Source: Conchocele bisecta
Taxonomy: Eukaryota; Mollusca; Bivalvia; Lucinida; Thyasiridae
Assembly: GCA_029237695.1 (NCBI GenBank)
Contig: CM055274.1
Location: forward strand, 73,170,140-73,234,139
Length of the DNA: 64,000 nt
Direction of reading: 5' to 3'
Both the position numbers and the translations under genes were made by a program. Below the pieces are notes generated by a model that ran no database searches, was not told where the DNA came from, and saw nothing but the letters and a program-made list of their open reading frames with translations. Shown here piece by piece: positions 1 through 11,563 of this stretch (its first letter is position 1; every line of letters begins with the position of its first letter).

Positions 1-1560
1 CTTTACCTATAATTGGAATTGTTTCATGTTTCATGACAAAATATACTTAGGAGTGAAATGTTTAATTATATGTGAGCATGTCCGGTTGATATTATTATAT
101 TATTATAGTATGTGAAACAAGTATACAATTAATATGCATGAACTATGATAACCGCCGTGATTACGGAGATCGCATACATCGACACTCGATCTTTCTTGGA
201 TGTCCCTGTGTTGCCGTCTGAGGTCGTATTACTAAATACCAAATCGATGAAGACGTAATTATATACTGTGACGTATAAGTATTACCACTGGAAGTTAACA
301 CTTGTATTTGTGTTTGGTCTGAATAATTAGGGAGAACGGCATGTACGTTTGATCGTAAACAATAACTTCAGTACCTCTACAACCATACCGTGATACGTAC
401 ATGATTGCACAAATGTATATCTGCGATGCATATACATGTACGTACATGTCTTCCTCGATCGTATTAGTCGCAGACATAAACGTAGAATGAGACAGAAGAA
501 TATATATATGACAAATGACACGGTAATTAAACATTGGGTCCTATAAACATGTTTATTCTTAGGACCCATGCAGTTAAAGAGGAAAACATGCATTGGGTGG
601 GGATACTATAATTAGCTGTTCAAAAGCCTACCCTATACTAATACAACAATCAAAGTGAATTTTAATCAGCACAAAGTGTAATATTTATAAATTTTACCAG
701 TGCCATTGTACGAAGCTGGATATTCAAATATCATATTTTCATGTGACCTTCCAGGCTGAACTTCCGAACATATACAAGCGCCGTAATACAGTGTTTACTA
801 AAATTAGTTTTATTCTGAATAGTGTCTTCCAAACTGAATGGCAAACAATATGCGTAGATAAAAAGCATACTGTGTCGATGCGCACACTGATCTGATGCTA
901 CATTGGTCGCAACATAAATGATGAATATTCGAATCAGTAGAAACACAATTTAAAAAAAAAATGAAAACAAAAAATGATTATGATTGGGGATTTGAACTCA
1001 TATACGTGGACGCTCGAAGGAGCAGGCAAGACCTGCACGGAACCATTGTACCACGGCGCCCAATGCGCTGTGATTAACGCAATGGTCATTCACTATGAAA
1101 CAGTTATGAAATATGTTCATTTTGGCTTGAATCCAGCACATGTGATCAAAAATGATTAGTAGCCGTATACGTTCGCCCTTTCCCGATTCGTTCCCGTACT
1201 TTTTGTTACATTAAAAATGCCATTCACTTTTGATCGAAAACAACGCATTGGATGACACAGAATTTGAAACTATTTCTTTTGGACGTCTTTGGTTTATACA
1301 CGTGTATCATAGGTTTCACATAACTACAGTCATTGCTCACAGAAACTACGATGCTGTATACATTCCGTTATGGGCGCATTTTATAAATGGCCAGTTGTAA
1401 ATCATCTTTCGTACGTTATGGCTTAGACACGAATTGTTTGGGTACGTTCAACCGTGGTACCCGGCTTCATGGACGTGCATGTATGCCGTTTTCATGACTT
1501 CGTATTTACATATGTTCCTATTCCGGTCATGCGAGGTCATGACTTATATTGCGCCTGTAG
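1..1560. other. Unannotated AT-rich DNA
   Basis: No exon, transposon terminus or RNA gene was recognised here. The only small structure seen is an imperfect inverted repeat at 536-567 with arms GGGTCCTA and TAGGACCC. Open frames on both strands are short and look like no known family. Confidence 0.5.
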
Positions 1561-1577
1561 TATATATACACATTCAA

Positions 1578-2143
1578 TTAGTACTTTTTCATCAATAACA
1601 AACAATTTAATGGTCACCCTCCATCGGCCCACTTTGTTTGGGAAAAGGCGGTAAAGGAGGAGTCAACCCCCCCCCCCCCCCACACACACACACACACACG
1701 CAGCCGGCCCACACACACACACATATACTGCACAATAAGATACCAACTGGCCGGAGGTGCCCATTTTGTTACGGTGTAACAAGTGTAACGAAGGTATAAC
1801 GATGTAACAAGTGTAACAAAGACAGATGCTGGATGAGCATCGGGTTTTTGTACTGTAACAAAGTATCAAACAGACAGTGTATATCCTCATCATGATCACG
1901 GTGTAGCTTGCCAGTTGATATATCTTTTTGTGCAGTATATACACACACACACACACATTTTTTTAAATTCCCAGTGGAAAACAATAACATCAATATTTGA
2001 TGGAATTTCTTCAAATATTTGTTTGGGGGAAGTGAAATTTGTTATTGATGAAAAAGTCCTTACATTTAAATCTTTTTTTAGATTGAATGTGTTTAATAAT
2101 AGCCAACTGTTTATAGGCAGAACATGTGGAACAGACAGCTATT
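1578..2143. mobile_element. Degraded foldback MITE, family D
   Basis: The left part (about 1,578-1,625) matches the arm with 'TTTTTCATCAATAACAAA' and the right part (about 1,985-2,143) ends in 'GTGGAACAGACAG'. These are the outer arms of the element seen more completely at 5,622-6,203. The centre is replaced by unrelated simple-sequence DNA, so this copy is broken. Confidence 0.55.
1667..1958. repeat. C-run, (CA)n and GTGTAACA-rich simple repeats
   Basis: A run of about 15 C (1,667-1,681) leads into (CA)n at 1,681-1,699 and again at 1,709-1,723. A short stretch built on GTGTAAC follows at 1,765-1,825, and another (AC)n lies at 1,943-1,958. Confidence 0.85.
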
Positions 2144-2301
2144 CTATGTTTCTATCGTTCCATCTTAATTGCTACATCATTTATCACAAAAGGTGGCAGC
2201 ATTTTCGAAAAGTATATATTATTTAAAAGGTCAGCTGTCTTAGAATGCGTTGTATATATTAAAATATGCTTTCATTGGCGGGAGACATACTGTCTCCACG
2301 C

Positions 2302-2830
2302 TATTGGGATCGTGATTCTGGCCGTTTGCACGGGTCTACTTTCGGAAGTGGTTCTCTGTTCATCGGGGGACGTCTCAATAGGCTCAATTTTCGTTCGCAA
2401 TTAACAACAGTCAGGTGACATTTAAAGTCAGCGAGTGAACTGAAAGCAACTTATTAATAGCAACGGCAATGCTCAACATTATGTGTAAAATAGTTGGCAT
2501 GCCCAACTTTACTTTTGAAGAGAACAAATTGCTGTTATTGAGACGCCCCCCGTATCGCTATTGGGATCGTGATTCTATGTTCATCGAGGGACGTCTCAAT
2601 AGGCTCAATTTGCGTTCGCAATTAACAACAGTCAGGTGACATTTAAAGTCAGCGAGTGAACTGAAAGCAAGTTATTAATAGCAACGGCAATGCTCAACAT
2701 TATGTGTAAAATAGTTGGCATGCCCAACTTTACTTTTGAAGAGAACAAATTGCTGTTATTGAGACGCCCCCCGTATCGCTATTGGGATCGTGATTCTCTG
2801 TTCATCGGGGGACGTCTCAATAGGCTCAAT
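2302..2830. repeat. 221-bp tandem duplication, about 2.4 copies
   Basis: The phrase 'TTCATCGGGGGACGTCTC' and its neighbours recur at a spacing of 221 bp (about 2,358, 2,579 and 2,800). Copies differ by only a few bases. The unit starts near 'CTATTGGGATCGTGATTCT'. No conserved coding frame was recognised in it. Confidence 0.85.
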
Positions 2831-3879
2831 TTGCCGAACTCGTCATTTACCGAAACTTCCAGTATCCGTATCGTGTACCACGCAGTCGCAATGCGACGTC
2901 GAAGGCCATTTCTTTTTCATATTGTGGTCTACGGGCGTCTTTCGAAAAATTACCCTCTGGGTCAGCGAAACAAAATTCATGAAAACATTTTGCCGTTCAT
3001 GCAGCATACACGTATGTAGGCCTACGCCCAGTCGTAATTTGAAAATATTTCACATAATACGTCTGCAATATACCTCGTAAAACGGTTTATTAGTCGGACA
3101 TAAAGCACCTTTGCTTCATCAACCTATTTGTGTTTAGAGCAGGCTGTATTTTACAAACACCAGTAACTGATCAAGTTCTCCAAATTTGCAGATTGTACAT
3201 CCAATAATCAACATCGAATATATTTCGAACAAGGGCTTCCTTCTACCTTTCCTTGGCCTGCTGCTCTATCTAGTCTTTTTCGTTTTTCCTCTCATTTTCC
3301 CCTAGCACTCAACTGGTGATAACACTTATGTGTGATGGTATACCAGTATACCGGCAAAAGCAAAAAAAAAAGAGGAATTTCTGAGTATGCAAATTCACAA
3401 GTGGCTACTTGTCTCCCGCCAGTCAGTACTTTCAGTACTTTGATTTTAAATGTTGCATGCCCTTTAGCAAGGGAGATCACTTTTTTTTCAAGTTCAAGGC
3501 CGTATGCTGATCCAAAGGGAAAGTGAAAGTATCCACCTTGACCCTTCGCAGAGAGCTATTGTTGAGCCCTTTCATGTAATGCAATATGGCTACATGTTGC
3601 TTTAGACTTAGTTCAATAGTTTATGCAAGTGTGTAACATTCAGTTGCATAGTATTATTATTTAGTTAACGCAATGACCCATACTCGTTATAACCAATAGC
3701 CGGTGGAGGATTATTTGGAGAAACGCAACATTATTTACGCGTATTATCCCATGCCATCCATAGCAGACGGATGATATGGTGGTCTAAGTAGTGTTACATT
3801 TCAACATCTTGTGGGGTATGGTATCAAGGGTGGATGGGAGTGTGGGGGTGGGGGGGGGGGGACAAGGTGAACCTGTCGC
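2831..3879. other. No recognised feature
   Basis: Unique-looking DNA with a G-run near 3,848-3,862. No exon with flanking splice signals and no known family was recognised. Confidence 0.5.
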
Positions 3880-4050
3880 CCTCCCCCACTTGCTCTGAAA
3901 TGCGCCATAACGCAGGAAATTGGATGTAGACATCAGATGCCCCAGGACCCCCCTAACAGTCTCCCAAGTTCTGCCTGGTCAACACCGCTCATTCAAAAAT
4001 ATAGTAAACTATAAACCTAACCCGAAATCCTGGATCCGCACCTGGATATA
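3880..4050. mobile_element. Fragment of 'GGATCCGC' MITE, family J
   Basis: It contains 'AAATGCGCCATAACGCAGG', a C-rich stretch and 'CCCGAAATCCTGGATCCGC'. The same blocks occur at 13,925-14,215 and 57,424-57,815. One terminus only. Confidence 0.6.
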
Positions 4051-4080
4051 GTAATAAGTATCCAAGCTTGCAAAATATGA

Positions 4081-4335
4081 CAACCACAGGTGATTCTAGC
4101 ATGTCTTGGATGGTCAATTATTGTTTGTGTATACATGAAACACCTTTCTAAACAATGTACAAAACAATTCAAATGCGCCCGGGTGTAAATATAATAGTAT
4201 AGTGTAAATATAATAGTACTATTATATTTATACCCGGGCGCATTTGAATTGTTTTGTACATTGTTTAGAAAGGTGTTTCATGTATATACAAACAATAATT
4301 GACCATCCAAGACACGCTAGAATCACCTGTGATGA
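4081..4335. mobile_element. Foldback element, arms about 105 bp
   Basis: The left arm (about 4,085-4,192) and right arm (about 4,218-4,335) are inverted copies running from 'CACAGGTGATTCTAGC' to 'GCGCCCGGGTGTAAATATA', separated by about 25 bp. No coding capacity. Transcription through it would give a long hairpin. Confidence 0.85.
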
Positions 4336-4345
4336 CAACGTGTCA

Positions 4346-4520
4346 ATCGTAGTTTTGTTGTTCCAGGTTTTTTTTCTGCTGACAAACTTTTGGCTATTAA
4401 ACACATTCATCTAAAAAATATTTAAATGTAAGTACTTCGAAATAAATAACAAAAAAGTTACCCTCCCCATTTTTTTATTGAATGAAATTCCATCCGATAT
4501 TGATTTTATTTCAAAATAAC
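4346..4520. mobile_element. Half copy of MITE family D
   Basis: Carries the family left arm ('TTCTGCTGACAAACTTTTGG', then 'AATAAATAACAAAAAAGT') but lacks the matching right arm. Confidence 0.55.
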
Positions 4521-4655
4521 AATTTTCCTATGGCAATTTGAAGGCCCTGTCTCTCAGATGCTCAGATCTGGATGAAATATGAGCAACACAATCGGTAATA
4601 GAGCATTTTACAGTACATTTGTATCAGTTTTCTGAACATATATATGACCCTATGG

Positions 4656-5083
4656 CAGAGCTCCAGATCAGCTTTGTGTCTATAAAGAGTATTCTACCCG
4701 CTGATTTCAAATTAAATGCTTATTTTATTTTTACAAATGGTTTATTGATTTTCTTCAATATTAAATAGGGAACAAATGATTAAAACAAATTTAAACATTC
4801 ACTTATTTCAGTGTATTATTACTTATTTACTGATTTATACTGTTATACAGTTGAAAATTTACTTAGTTGAGCTGAAAAAAACAAAAACTGTTGCTTTTTG
4901 CAGCTTAAATATGTAAATTTCAACTTTATTGCAATATGTTCCCATATCAAATTGAAAATCAATGCGTATTTTCACATTGTTGTGTGTATTTTGTATTCCT
5001 ACTTTTGATAATCAATGCATATTCTGCTAAAATAAGTGTGTAAAATACTCCAATACGCACCTTATCTGGAGCTCTGCACCCTG
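4656..5083. mobile_element. MITE family F, TIR CAGAGCTCCAGAT
   Basis: Begins 'CAGAGCTCCAGATCAG' and ends 'CACCTTATCTGGAGCTCTG', giving terminal inverted repeats of about 18 bp. The interior is AT-rich with no gene. Relatives lie at 13,073, 30,590 and 61,388. Confidence 0.75.
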
Positions 5084-5272
5084 GGAGTGCAAATTGTAGA
5101 TTGAGTTTGCAAAGCGGTGCTGAAGCATCCTTCCACGGAAAATAGTATTAATTTCTACATTCATTTACCTCGATTATAGTGATTTTAAAGCTACACTTTT
5201 CATACATATTGTAGTTATTTCACTCAGAAAAACTGAATGTCAAAATACACACCTAACCAAATTATAGTTGCG

Positions 5273-5351
5273 GCCAGTAACTCTGCAAAAGTCTCGTACT
5301 GTCCATAGTATATTCTATGGACAATACAGGAATATGCAGAGTTACTGCCCA
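5273..5351. repeat. Short foldback
   Basis: 'GCCAGTAACTCTGCA' at the left and its inverse 'TGCAGAGTTACTGCC' at the right surround the perfect inner hairpin TGTCCATAG/CTATGGACA. Confidence 0.75.
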
Positions 5352-5379
5352 CCGCTACAGCACTGGTTATACTTGGTCA

Positions 5380-5571
5380 TTTGTGGCTGTGACTGTATAC
5401 ATGGGGCTTATGGGATTTGTTACCAGTGTAGCTCCTGATAAAATATCACACTCCTGTAGCCTGATAACGATATAAATTGCTTATGAGAAGGATTGCGGAT
5501 GCACAGGCTGATCTGGATCTACAATCGTCGCAAAACCCATAGACCCCGTTTATCCAGTCACAGCTACATTT
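5380..5571. mobile_element. MITE family G, TIR TGTGGCTGTGACTG
   Basis: Starts 'GTGGCTGTGACTG...GGGGCTTATGGG' and ends 'CCCATAGACCCCG...CAGTCACAGCTACA'. The TIR is about 40 bp with mismatches. Confidence 0.7.
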
Positions 5572-5621
5572 CATCACATTAAGTGTTACATGATAAATAG
5601 AATACATGCACATATATTACT

Positions 5622-6203
5622 GTCTGTTCCACGTTTTTCTGCCGACAAACTTTTGGCTACTAAACATATTAAATCTAAAACATATTTAAAAGTAAGTACT
5701 TTTTCATCAATAACAAAAAAGTCACCCTCCCGAAAAAAAAATTATTTGATGAAATTCTATCAAATATTGATTTTATTGCGAAAAAAAGATTTTCCTATGG
5801 GAATTTAACATGGTGAGTCAATTTCCAAATTTTTTCGTTTTTTGATCCTGAAGGATCAAAAAACGAAAATGTTTAGAAATTGACTCCGAAACCTGGCGAG
5901 ATAGCTTTAAAATGATGTAACTAAGAAAACAAAAGTTAGATTTTGAAAATCAGTTCAGAAATAAAAAAAAATATTAAAAAAAAAATCTATTTTTAGCCCC
6001 CATCATGCCCATGTTAAATTCCCATAGGAAAATTTTTTTTTCGCAATAAAATCAATATTTTACGGAATTTCATCAAATACTGTTTTTTGGGGAGGGTCAC
6101 TTTTTTTGTTATTGATAAAAATGTACTTACTTTTACATATTTTTTAGATTTAATGTGTTTAGTAGCCAAAAGTTCGTCGGCAGCAAAACGTGGAACAGAC
6201 AGT
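5622..6203. mobile_element. Foldback MITE family D, near-complete copy
   Basis: The ends are 'CTGTCTGTTCCACG' and its inverse 'CGTGGAACAGACAG'. Long arms of over 200 bp carry 'GACAAACTTTTGGCTA', 'TTTTTCATCAATAACAAA' and 'CCTATGGGAATTTAACATG', and mirror each other around a small hairpin near 5,846. Frames inside are translations of the arms, so it is best read as a non-autonomous DNA transposon. Confidence 0.8.
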
Positions 6204-6314
6204 AGTGTCTTTTGATATGAAGTTGTTTTGGCTTGGAAATGCATTCTTGCCTGGTAAACTTGATATAAAAGCGACACGCAGTACCACCCTCCAAGTGGTT
6301 GGACATACATAAAA

Positions 6315-6575
6315 TTCGGCACAGTACTGGTGTCCGTTTCACTAAACTTCGCACGACTAAGAAATTTATCATGTTTGTAAGTGCAAACTTGAAATACAAA
6401 ATAACATTTGTTCTGACAGCTGATTTTGGAAAATATTTTGTGGATGTGCTGCATTTAATTACATGAACCTGTAGATACAAAATTAGAGAAGCACGATCAT
6501 GTGAGAAGCAAATTCATAGAAATCTTTGTACAAACAATTCTATTGTAAGAAGTTTAGTGATACGCACCCCTGGTT
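6315..6575. mobile_element. Degraded MITE family L
   Basis: Ends 'GTTTCACTAAACTTCG' and 'AGAAGTTTAGTGATACGC' are inverted. A better copy is at 20,640-20,885 and a cut-off one at the window end. Confidence 0.55.
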
Positions 6576-8419
6576 CTTGTGTGTTTTGATTTTTAGCCAG
6601 GTTTTTTGAAAAAAAAATCCAGGCTATTGGATTGGCGAAAGCCGGGCGGGCGGGCGGCGTCCACAATCAATGTTAAGTTTTCGTGTTTGAGTCCATTTCT
6701 TTGTTACTGTACCACCTAGGACCACCAAACTTTCACAACTTCATAATCAAAGGGTGCCCATCACATATCACTATCCAACATGTTACTTTTTTTTAACTTG
6801 ACCCATTTTTTCCGCGTAGTCGACTTAGCCATTTTCAATGTTAAGTTTTCGTGTTTGAGTCCATTTCTTTGTTACTTTACCACCTAGGACCACCAAACTT
6901 TCACAGCTTCATAATCAAAGGGTGCCCACCACATATCACTATCCAACATGTTACTTTTTTTAACTTGACCCATTTTTTCCGCGTAGTCGACTTAGCCATT
7001 TTCAATGTTAAGTTTTCGCGTTTACAATGTTAAGTTTTCGTGTTTAAGTCCATTTCTTTGGTACTGTACCACCTAGGACCACCAAACTTTCACAGCTTCA
7101 TAATCAAGGGGTGCCCACCACATATCACTATCCAACATGTTACTTTTTTTTTAACTTCACCCATTTTTTCCGCGCAGTCGACTTAGCCATTTTCAATGTT
7201 AAGTTTTCGCGTTTACAATGTTAAGTTTTCGTGTTTAAGTCCATTTCTTTGTACTGTACCACCTAGGACCACCAAACTTTCACAGCTTCATAACCAAGGG
7301 GTGCCTACCACATACAACTATCCAACATGTGACCATTTTTTTACCTTCACCTATTATTTCTACGTAATTGACTTACCCATTTTCAACGTTAACTTTTTAA
7401 CGTACGTCTGGTTAAAGTTTTTTGGTTAAAACTTTTTTGTTGTACTATATCTCTGCAACTGCTTCGCCCATTACCTTGAAACTTCACATGGGTGTTTATC
7501 ATCATCCATATTTTCATTCTAACCCCCAACCGTGCGGCCCCTGTGCCCAATGTCAAGGTCAAATTACTTTGAATTTTTTTGTTAAAGTTTTTTCAGATTT
7601 GTTAAAATGGAGGTCATCGCTAATCCAAGATGGCCGCCATCTAAAAATAGCATAAATTCTTAAAAAAAAATTAACGTACGTCTGGTTAAATTTTTTGGTT
7701 AAAACTTTTTCGTTATACATCTCTGCAACTGCTTCGCCCATTACCTTGAAACTTCACATTGGTGTTTATCATCGTCCATATTTTCATTCTAACCCCCAAC
7801 CATGCGGCCCCTGTGATCACTGTCAAGGTCGAATTACTTTGAATTTATTTGTTAAAGTTTTTTCGTGTACTATATCTCTGCAACTGCTTTACCCATTACC
7901 TTGATACTTCACATGGGTGTTTATCATCATTGTCGCACCCGCTTGCGGAAAGCAGGATATCGTCGGCATTTTGGCATACGTCCGTCCGTCCGTCCGTCCG
8001 TACGTCCGAGTGTCCGGTTAAAGTTTTTTCGTTAAAGTTTTTCCATCTACTATATCTATTTTTTTAGTGTCCATGCCTCGCCCCAAGGCGCGACATGCAG
8101 GCCACGGCCATCTAGTCTACAAAAAGTGGGTATAATTACGTTATCCAAGTGTCCATGCTTGGAAAAAACCTGGCCTTTGTGGCTTTGCTTCGTTTCTTGT
8201 TTTTAACTTGACCCATTTTTTCCGCGCAATCGACTTAGCCATTTTCAATGTTAAGTTTTCGCGTTTTCAATGTTAAGTTTTTGTGTTTAAGTCCATTTCT
8301 TTGGTACTGTACCACCTAGGACCACCAAACTTTCACAGCTTCATAATCAAGGGGTGCCCATCACATATCACTATCCAACATGTTACTTTTTTTTAACTTG
8401 ACCCATTTTTTCCGCGTAG

Positions 8420-9000
8420 TCGACTTAGCCATTTTCAATGTTAAGTTTTCGTGTTTGAGTCCATTTCTTTGTTACTTTACCACCTAGGACCACCAAACTT
8501 TCACAGCTTCATAATCAAAGGGTGCCCACCACATATCACTATCCAACATGTTACTTTTTTTTAACTTGACCCATTTTTTCCGCGTAGTCGACTTAGCCAT
8601 TTTCAATGTTAACTTTTCGCTTGTTAAGTTTTCGTGTTTAAGTCCATTTCTTTGGTACTGTACCACCTAGGACCACCAAACTTTCACAGCTTCATAATCA
8701 AGGGGTGCCCATCACATATCACTATCCAACATGTTACTTTTTTTTAACTTGACCCATTTTTTCCGCGTAGTCGACTTAGCCATTTTCAATGTTAAGTTTT
8801 CGTGTTTGAGTCCATTTCTTTGTTACTTTACCACCTAGGACCACCAAACTTTCACAGCTTCATAATCAAAGGGTGCCCACCACATATCACTATCCAGCAT
8901 GTTACTTTTTTTTAACTTGACCCATTTTTTCCGCGTAGTCGACTTAGCCATTTTCAATGTTAACTTTTCGCTTGTTAAGTTTTCGTGTTTAAGTCCATTT
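8420..9000. repeat. 351-bp higher-order repeat inside the array
   Basis: Two adjacent stretches 351 bp apart (for example 8,484-8,666 and 8,835-9,017) are almost identical, while single units within each stretch differ. This is a two-unit higher-order repeat and suggests recent array expansion. Confidence 0.75.
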
Positions 9001-9450
9001 CTTTGGTACTGTACCACCTAGGACCACCAAACTTTCACAGCTTCATAACCAAGGGGTGCCTACCACATACAACTATCCAACATGTGACCATTTTTTTACC
9101 TTCACCTATTATTTCTACGTAATTGACTTAGCCATTTTCAACGTTAACTTTTTAACGTACGTCTGGTTAACTTTTTTGGTTAAAACTTTTTTGTTATACT
9201 ATATCTCTGCAACTGCTTCGCCCATTACCTTGAAACTTCACATGGGTGTTTATCATCGTCCATATTTTCACTCTAACCCCCAACCGTGCGGCCCCTGTTC
9301 GCAATGTCAAGGTCAAATTACTTTGAATTTATTTGTTAAAGTTTTTTTGTGTACTATATCTCTGCAACTGCTTCACCCATTACCTTGATACTTCACATGG
9401 GTGTTTATCATCATTGTCGCACCCGCTTGTGGAAAGCGCGATATCTTTGG

Positions 9451-9492
9451 CGTCCGTCCGTCCGTCCGTCCGTCCGTCCGTCCGTCCGTCCG
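9451..9492. repeat. (GTCC)n microsatellite
   Basis: About ten CCGT/GTCC units. The same motif lies at 7,979-8,003 and, on the opposite strand, at 38,281-38,304. Confidence 0.9.
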
Positions 9493-9497
9493 TACGT

Positions 9498-9744
9498 ACT
9501 TACGAGAGCTACATTGTGAGGTTGCTGTGTTGTGCTGAAACCCACCCACCGCCCTATTTAAGACACTTGGATAAGTGTTTTTCAAATATAATTAACTAAT
9601 GGCTAGCTCATTTGCATATTATGCGATTTATTCCGTAAGAGAATCGTTAAGGAAGAAAATAACGGAATAAGTTGCTACATTGTGAGGTTAACCCCACAGT
9701 GTAAACATCAAAGGAAATAACCTCACAATGTAGCTCTCGTAAGA
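9498..9744. mobile_element. MITE inserted in the GTCC microsatellite
   Basis: TIRs 'CTTACGAGAGCTACATTG' and 'CAATGTAGCTCTCGTAAG' bound about 247 bp, with CGTAC/GTCC microsatellite sequence on both sides. It also holds an internal copy of 'GCTACATTGTGAGGTT'. Confidence 0.8.
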
Positions 9745-10033
9745 ACGTCCGTCCGTCCGTGTGTCCGGTTAAAGTTTTTCCGTTAAAGTTTTTCCATCTA
9801 TTATATCTATTTTTTTAGTGTCCATGCCTCGCCCCAAGGCGCAACATGCAGGCCACGGCCATCCAGTCCACAAAAAGTGGGTATAATTATGTTATCCAAG
9901 TGTCCATGCTTGGAAAAAACCTGGCCTTCGTGGCTTTGCCTCGTTTCTTGTTGTGAATATTTATCATGCGTTTATCTGGCTAATAAAAAGTCATTGTGTT
10001 GTTATTATATAACATAAACCAATGCTCTGTTTA

Positions 10034-11179
10034 TTATGCCCCACCACAACAGTGGAGGGGGCATTTAGTGTTACCCTTGTCCGTTCGTCCGACACCAACC
10101 TTGTAAGTCTTAGATTTTTTATTTGACCCCGGGGTCATGGGTTATCTCCCCCTTGTTGACTTTTCCAATTTTGGCTTGTAAGTCGTAAGATTTTTAAACT
10201 GTACTAGCTACAGACCTGAAACTTGGTATGTAGCTTCCTTATGATAAGTACGTGCGCACAGTTTATTTCGATTTTTGATTTGACCTCCGGGTCATGGATT
10301 ATCTCCCCCTTTTCCCCTTAGAATTTGGCAATTTTGCATTGTAACTCGTAAAACTTTTAAACCGTAATAGTTACAGAGCTGAAACTTTGTATGTAGCTTC
10401 CTTATTATGAGTAGATGCGCAAAGTTTATTTTGATTTTTGATTCGACCCGCGGGTCATGAATTATCTCCTTTTCGACTTAGAATTTTCCAATTTTGGCTT
10501 GGAAGTCATAAATCTTTTAAACCCTAATAGCTTCACACCTGAAACTTGGTATGTAGCTTCCTCATGATGAGTAGATGCGCAACGTGTATTTCAATGTTTG
10601 ATTTGACCCCTGGGTCATGGGTTATCTCCCCATTTTCGACTTAGAATTTGGCAATTTTGTCTTGTAACTCATAAAACTTTTAAACCGTAATAGCTACACA
10701 CCTGAAACTTGGTATGTAACTTCCTTATGAGCAGTAGATGTGCAAAGTTTATTTTTTTATTTGACACCTGGGTCATGGATTATCTCCCCCTTTTCGACTA
10801 AGAATTTGGCATTTTTGCCTTTTAACTCGTAAAACTTTTAAATCGTAATAGCTACAGACCTGAAACTTGGTATATAGCTTCCTTATGATGAGTAGATGCG
10901 CAAAATTTATTTTGATTCGACGCACAGGTCATGAATTATCTCCGCATTTTCGACTTAGAATTTAGCATTTTTGCCTTGTAACTCGTAAAACTTTTAAACC
11001 GTAATAGCTACAGATCTGAAACTTGGTGTGTAGCTTCCTTATGATGAACTCGTATTATTTTGATTTTCGATTCGATCCCTGGGTCAGTTATTATCTCTAA
11101 TTTGGACTTGGAATTTTGCCTCGTTTACTATCAAAGCGATATGTGGGGCATCCGTGTTCTATGAACACATTTTCTAGTT
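10034..11179 (+). mobile_element. Tandem-repeat element 'TTATGCCCCACCAC', about six units
   Basis: Starts 'TTATGCCCCACCACAACAG' with the stem-like 'GTGGAGGGGGCAT', and ends with 'TGTGGGGCATCCGTG' and 'ACACATTTTCTAGTTA'. Between them are about six units of roughly 170-180 bp carrying 'CCTGAAACTTGGTATG' and 'GGGTCATGGATTATCTCC'. No coding frame. It ends about 60 bp before the splice acceptor of the MMAA 5' exon. Confidence 0.75.
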
Positions 11180-11237
11180 AAAGGTATAATGCATCCATAT
11201 TATACAATATTTAACATTCTCTTTGTCTTCTTTTCAG

Positions 11238-11369
11238 GAAGACAATGTCGTAAAATATTTGAAGCCAATATGTCACCGACGTGACAGAAACATGGTTGAC
11301 ATGAAATGAAGAGGGCTCTGGTATTAGAAGTTTACTGATCCTTGGTGGAGAACAATAAACCTGCTCACA
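11238..11369 (+). other. MMAA: Probable 5' UTR part of the first visible MMAA exon
   Basis: A pyrimidine tract ending 'TCTTCTTTTCAG' at 11,237 looks like a 3' splice site. From there the exon would run through an untranslated stretch to the ATG at 11,370. If so, at least one further non-coding 5' exon lies upstream. A transcription start near here is the alternative. Confidence 0.45.
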
Positions 11370-11563
11370 ATGGCTGCTACTGGATGTGTGGTGTTCAGTA
11401 GAGTGATGGTGCGGCCGGTAATGTTGCCCATTCCTGGAATTGTTAGCATACATCGTACACAGAGACTGTCATCTGTGTCTTTGAGACGTCCTGTTTGCTG
11501 CTCCTGTTCTCCACCCCTGCCATCTACAGTCATCAAAACACATGGAGCATCAGCTGACGATAG
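11370..11563 (+). CDS. MMAA: MMAA coding exon 1
   Basis: Begins with ATGGCTGCT in good context and encodes a presequence-like N-terminus rich in Arg, Val and Ser. The donor is AG|GTATCG, leaving phase 2. A long palindrome begins at 11,570, immediately after the donor. Confidence 0.8.

Larger units (their letters stand above)
6594..9950 (+). mobile_element. Pearl/Helitron-like tandem-repeat element (composite)
   Basis: One end is 'TAGCCAGGTTTTTTGAAAA' followed by a GGGC microsatellite. Units of about 165-185 bp follow, each with 'CACCTAGGACCACCAAAC' and 'GACCCATTTTTTCCGCG'. A second type of unit comes next ('AACTGCTTCGCCCATTACC', 'CCCCTGTGCCCAATGTCAAG'), then a GTCC microsatellite, and the terminus 'CGTGGCTTTGCCTCG...TTCTTG'. 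That terminus also occurs internally at about 8,070-8,203, after which repeat units resume, so this is a composite of two copies. The plan of flank, 160-180 bp units, tetranucleotide microsatellite and flank resembles the bivalve 'pearl' elements, which have been related to Helitrons. That placement is inference. No protein is encoded. Confidence 0.75.

Noticed and set aside
5622..6480. 146- and 115-residue frames on the minus strand at 6.0-6.5 kb as genes
   Set aside because: Both run through the arm of a family D MITE and a family L MITE, and no known domain was recognised.
6594..9020. CRISPR-like array
   Set aside because: Units are 165-185 bp contiguous tandem repeats without short repeats and unique spacers, and the genome is eukaryotic.
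7422..9388. Repeated small proteins of 60-117 residues in both arrays
   Set aside because: The same peptide appears because the DNA units repeat. The frames are interrupted or shifted between units and have no start, splice or family support.
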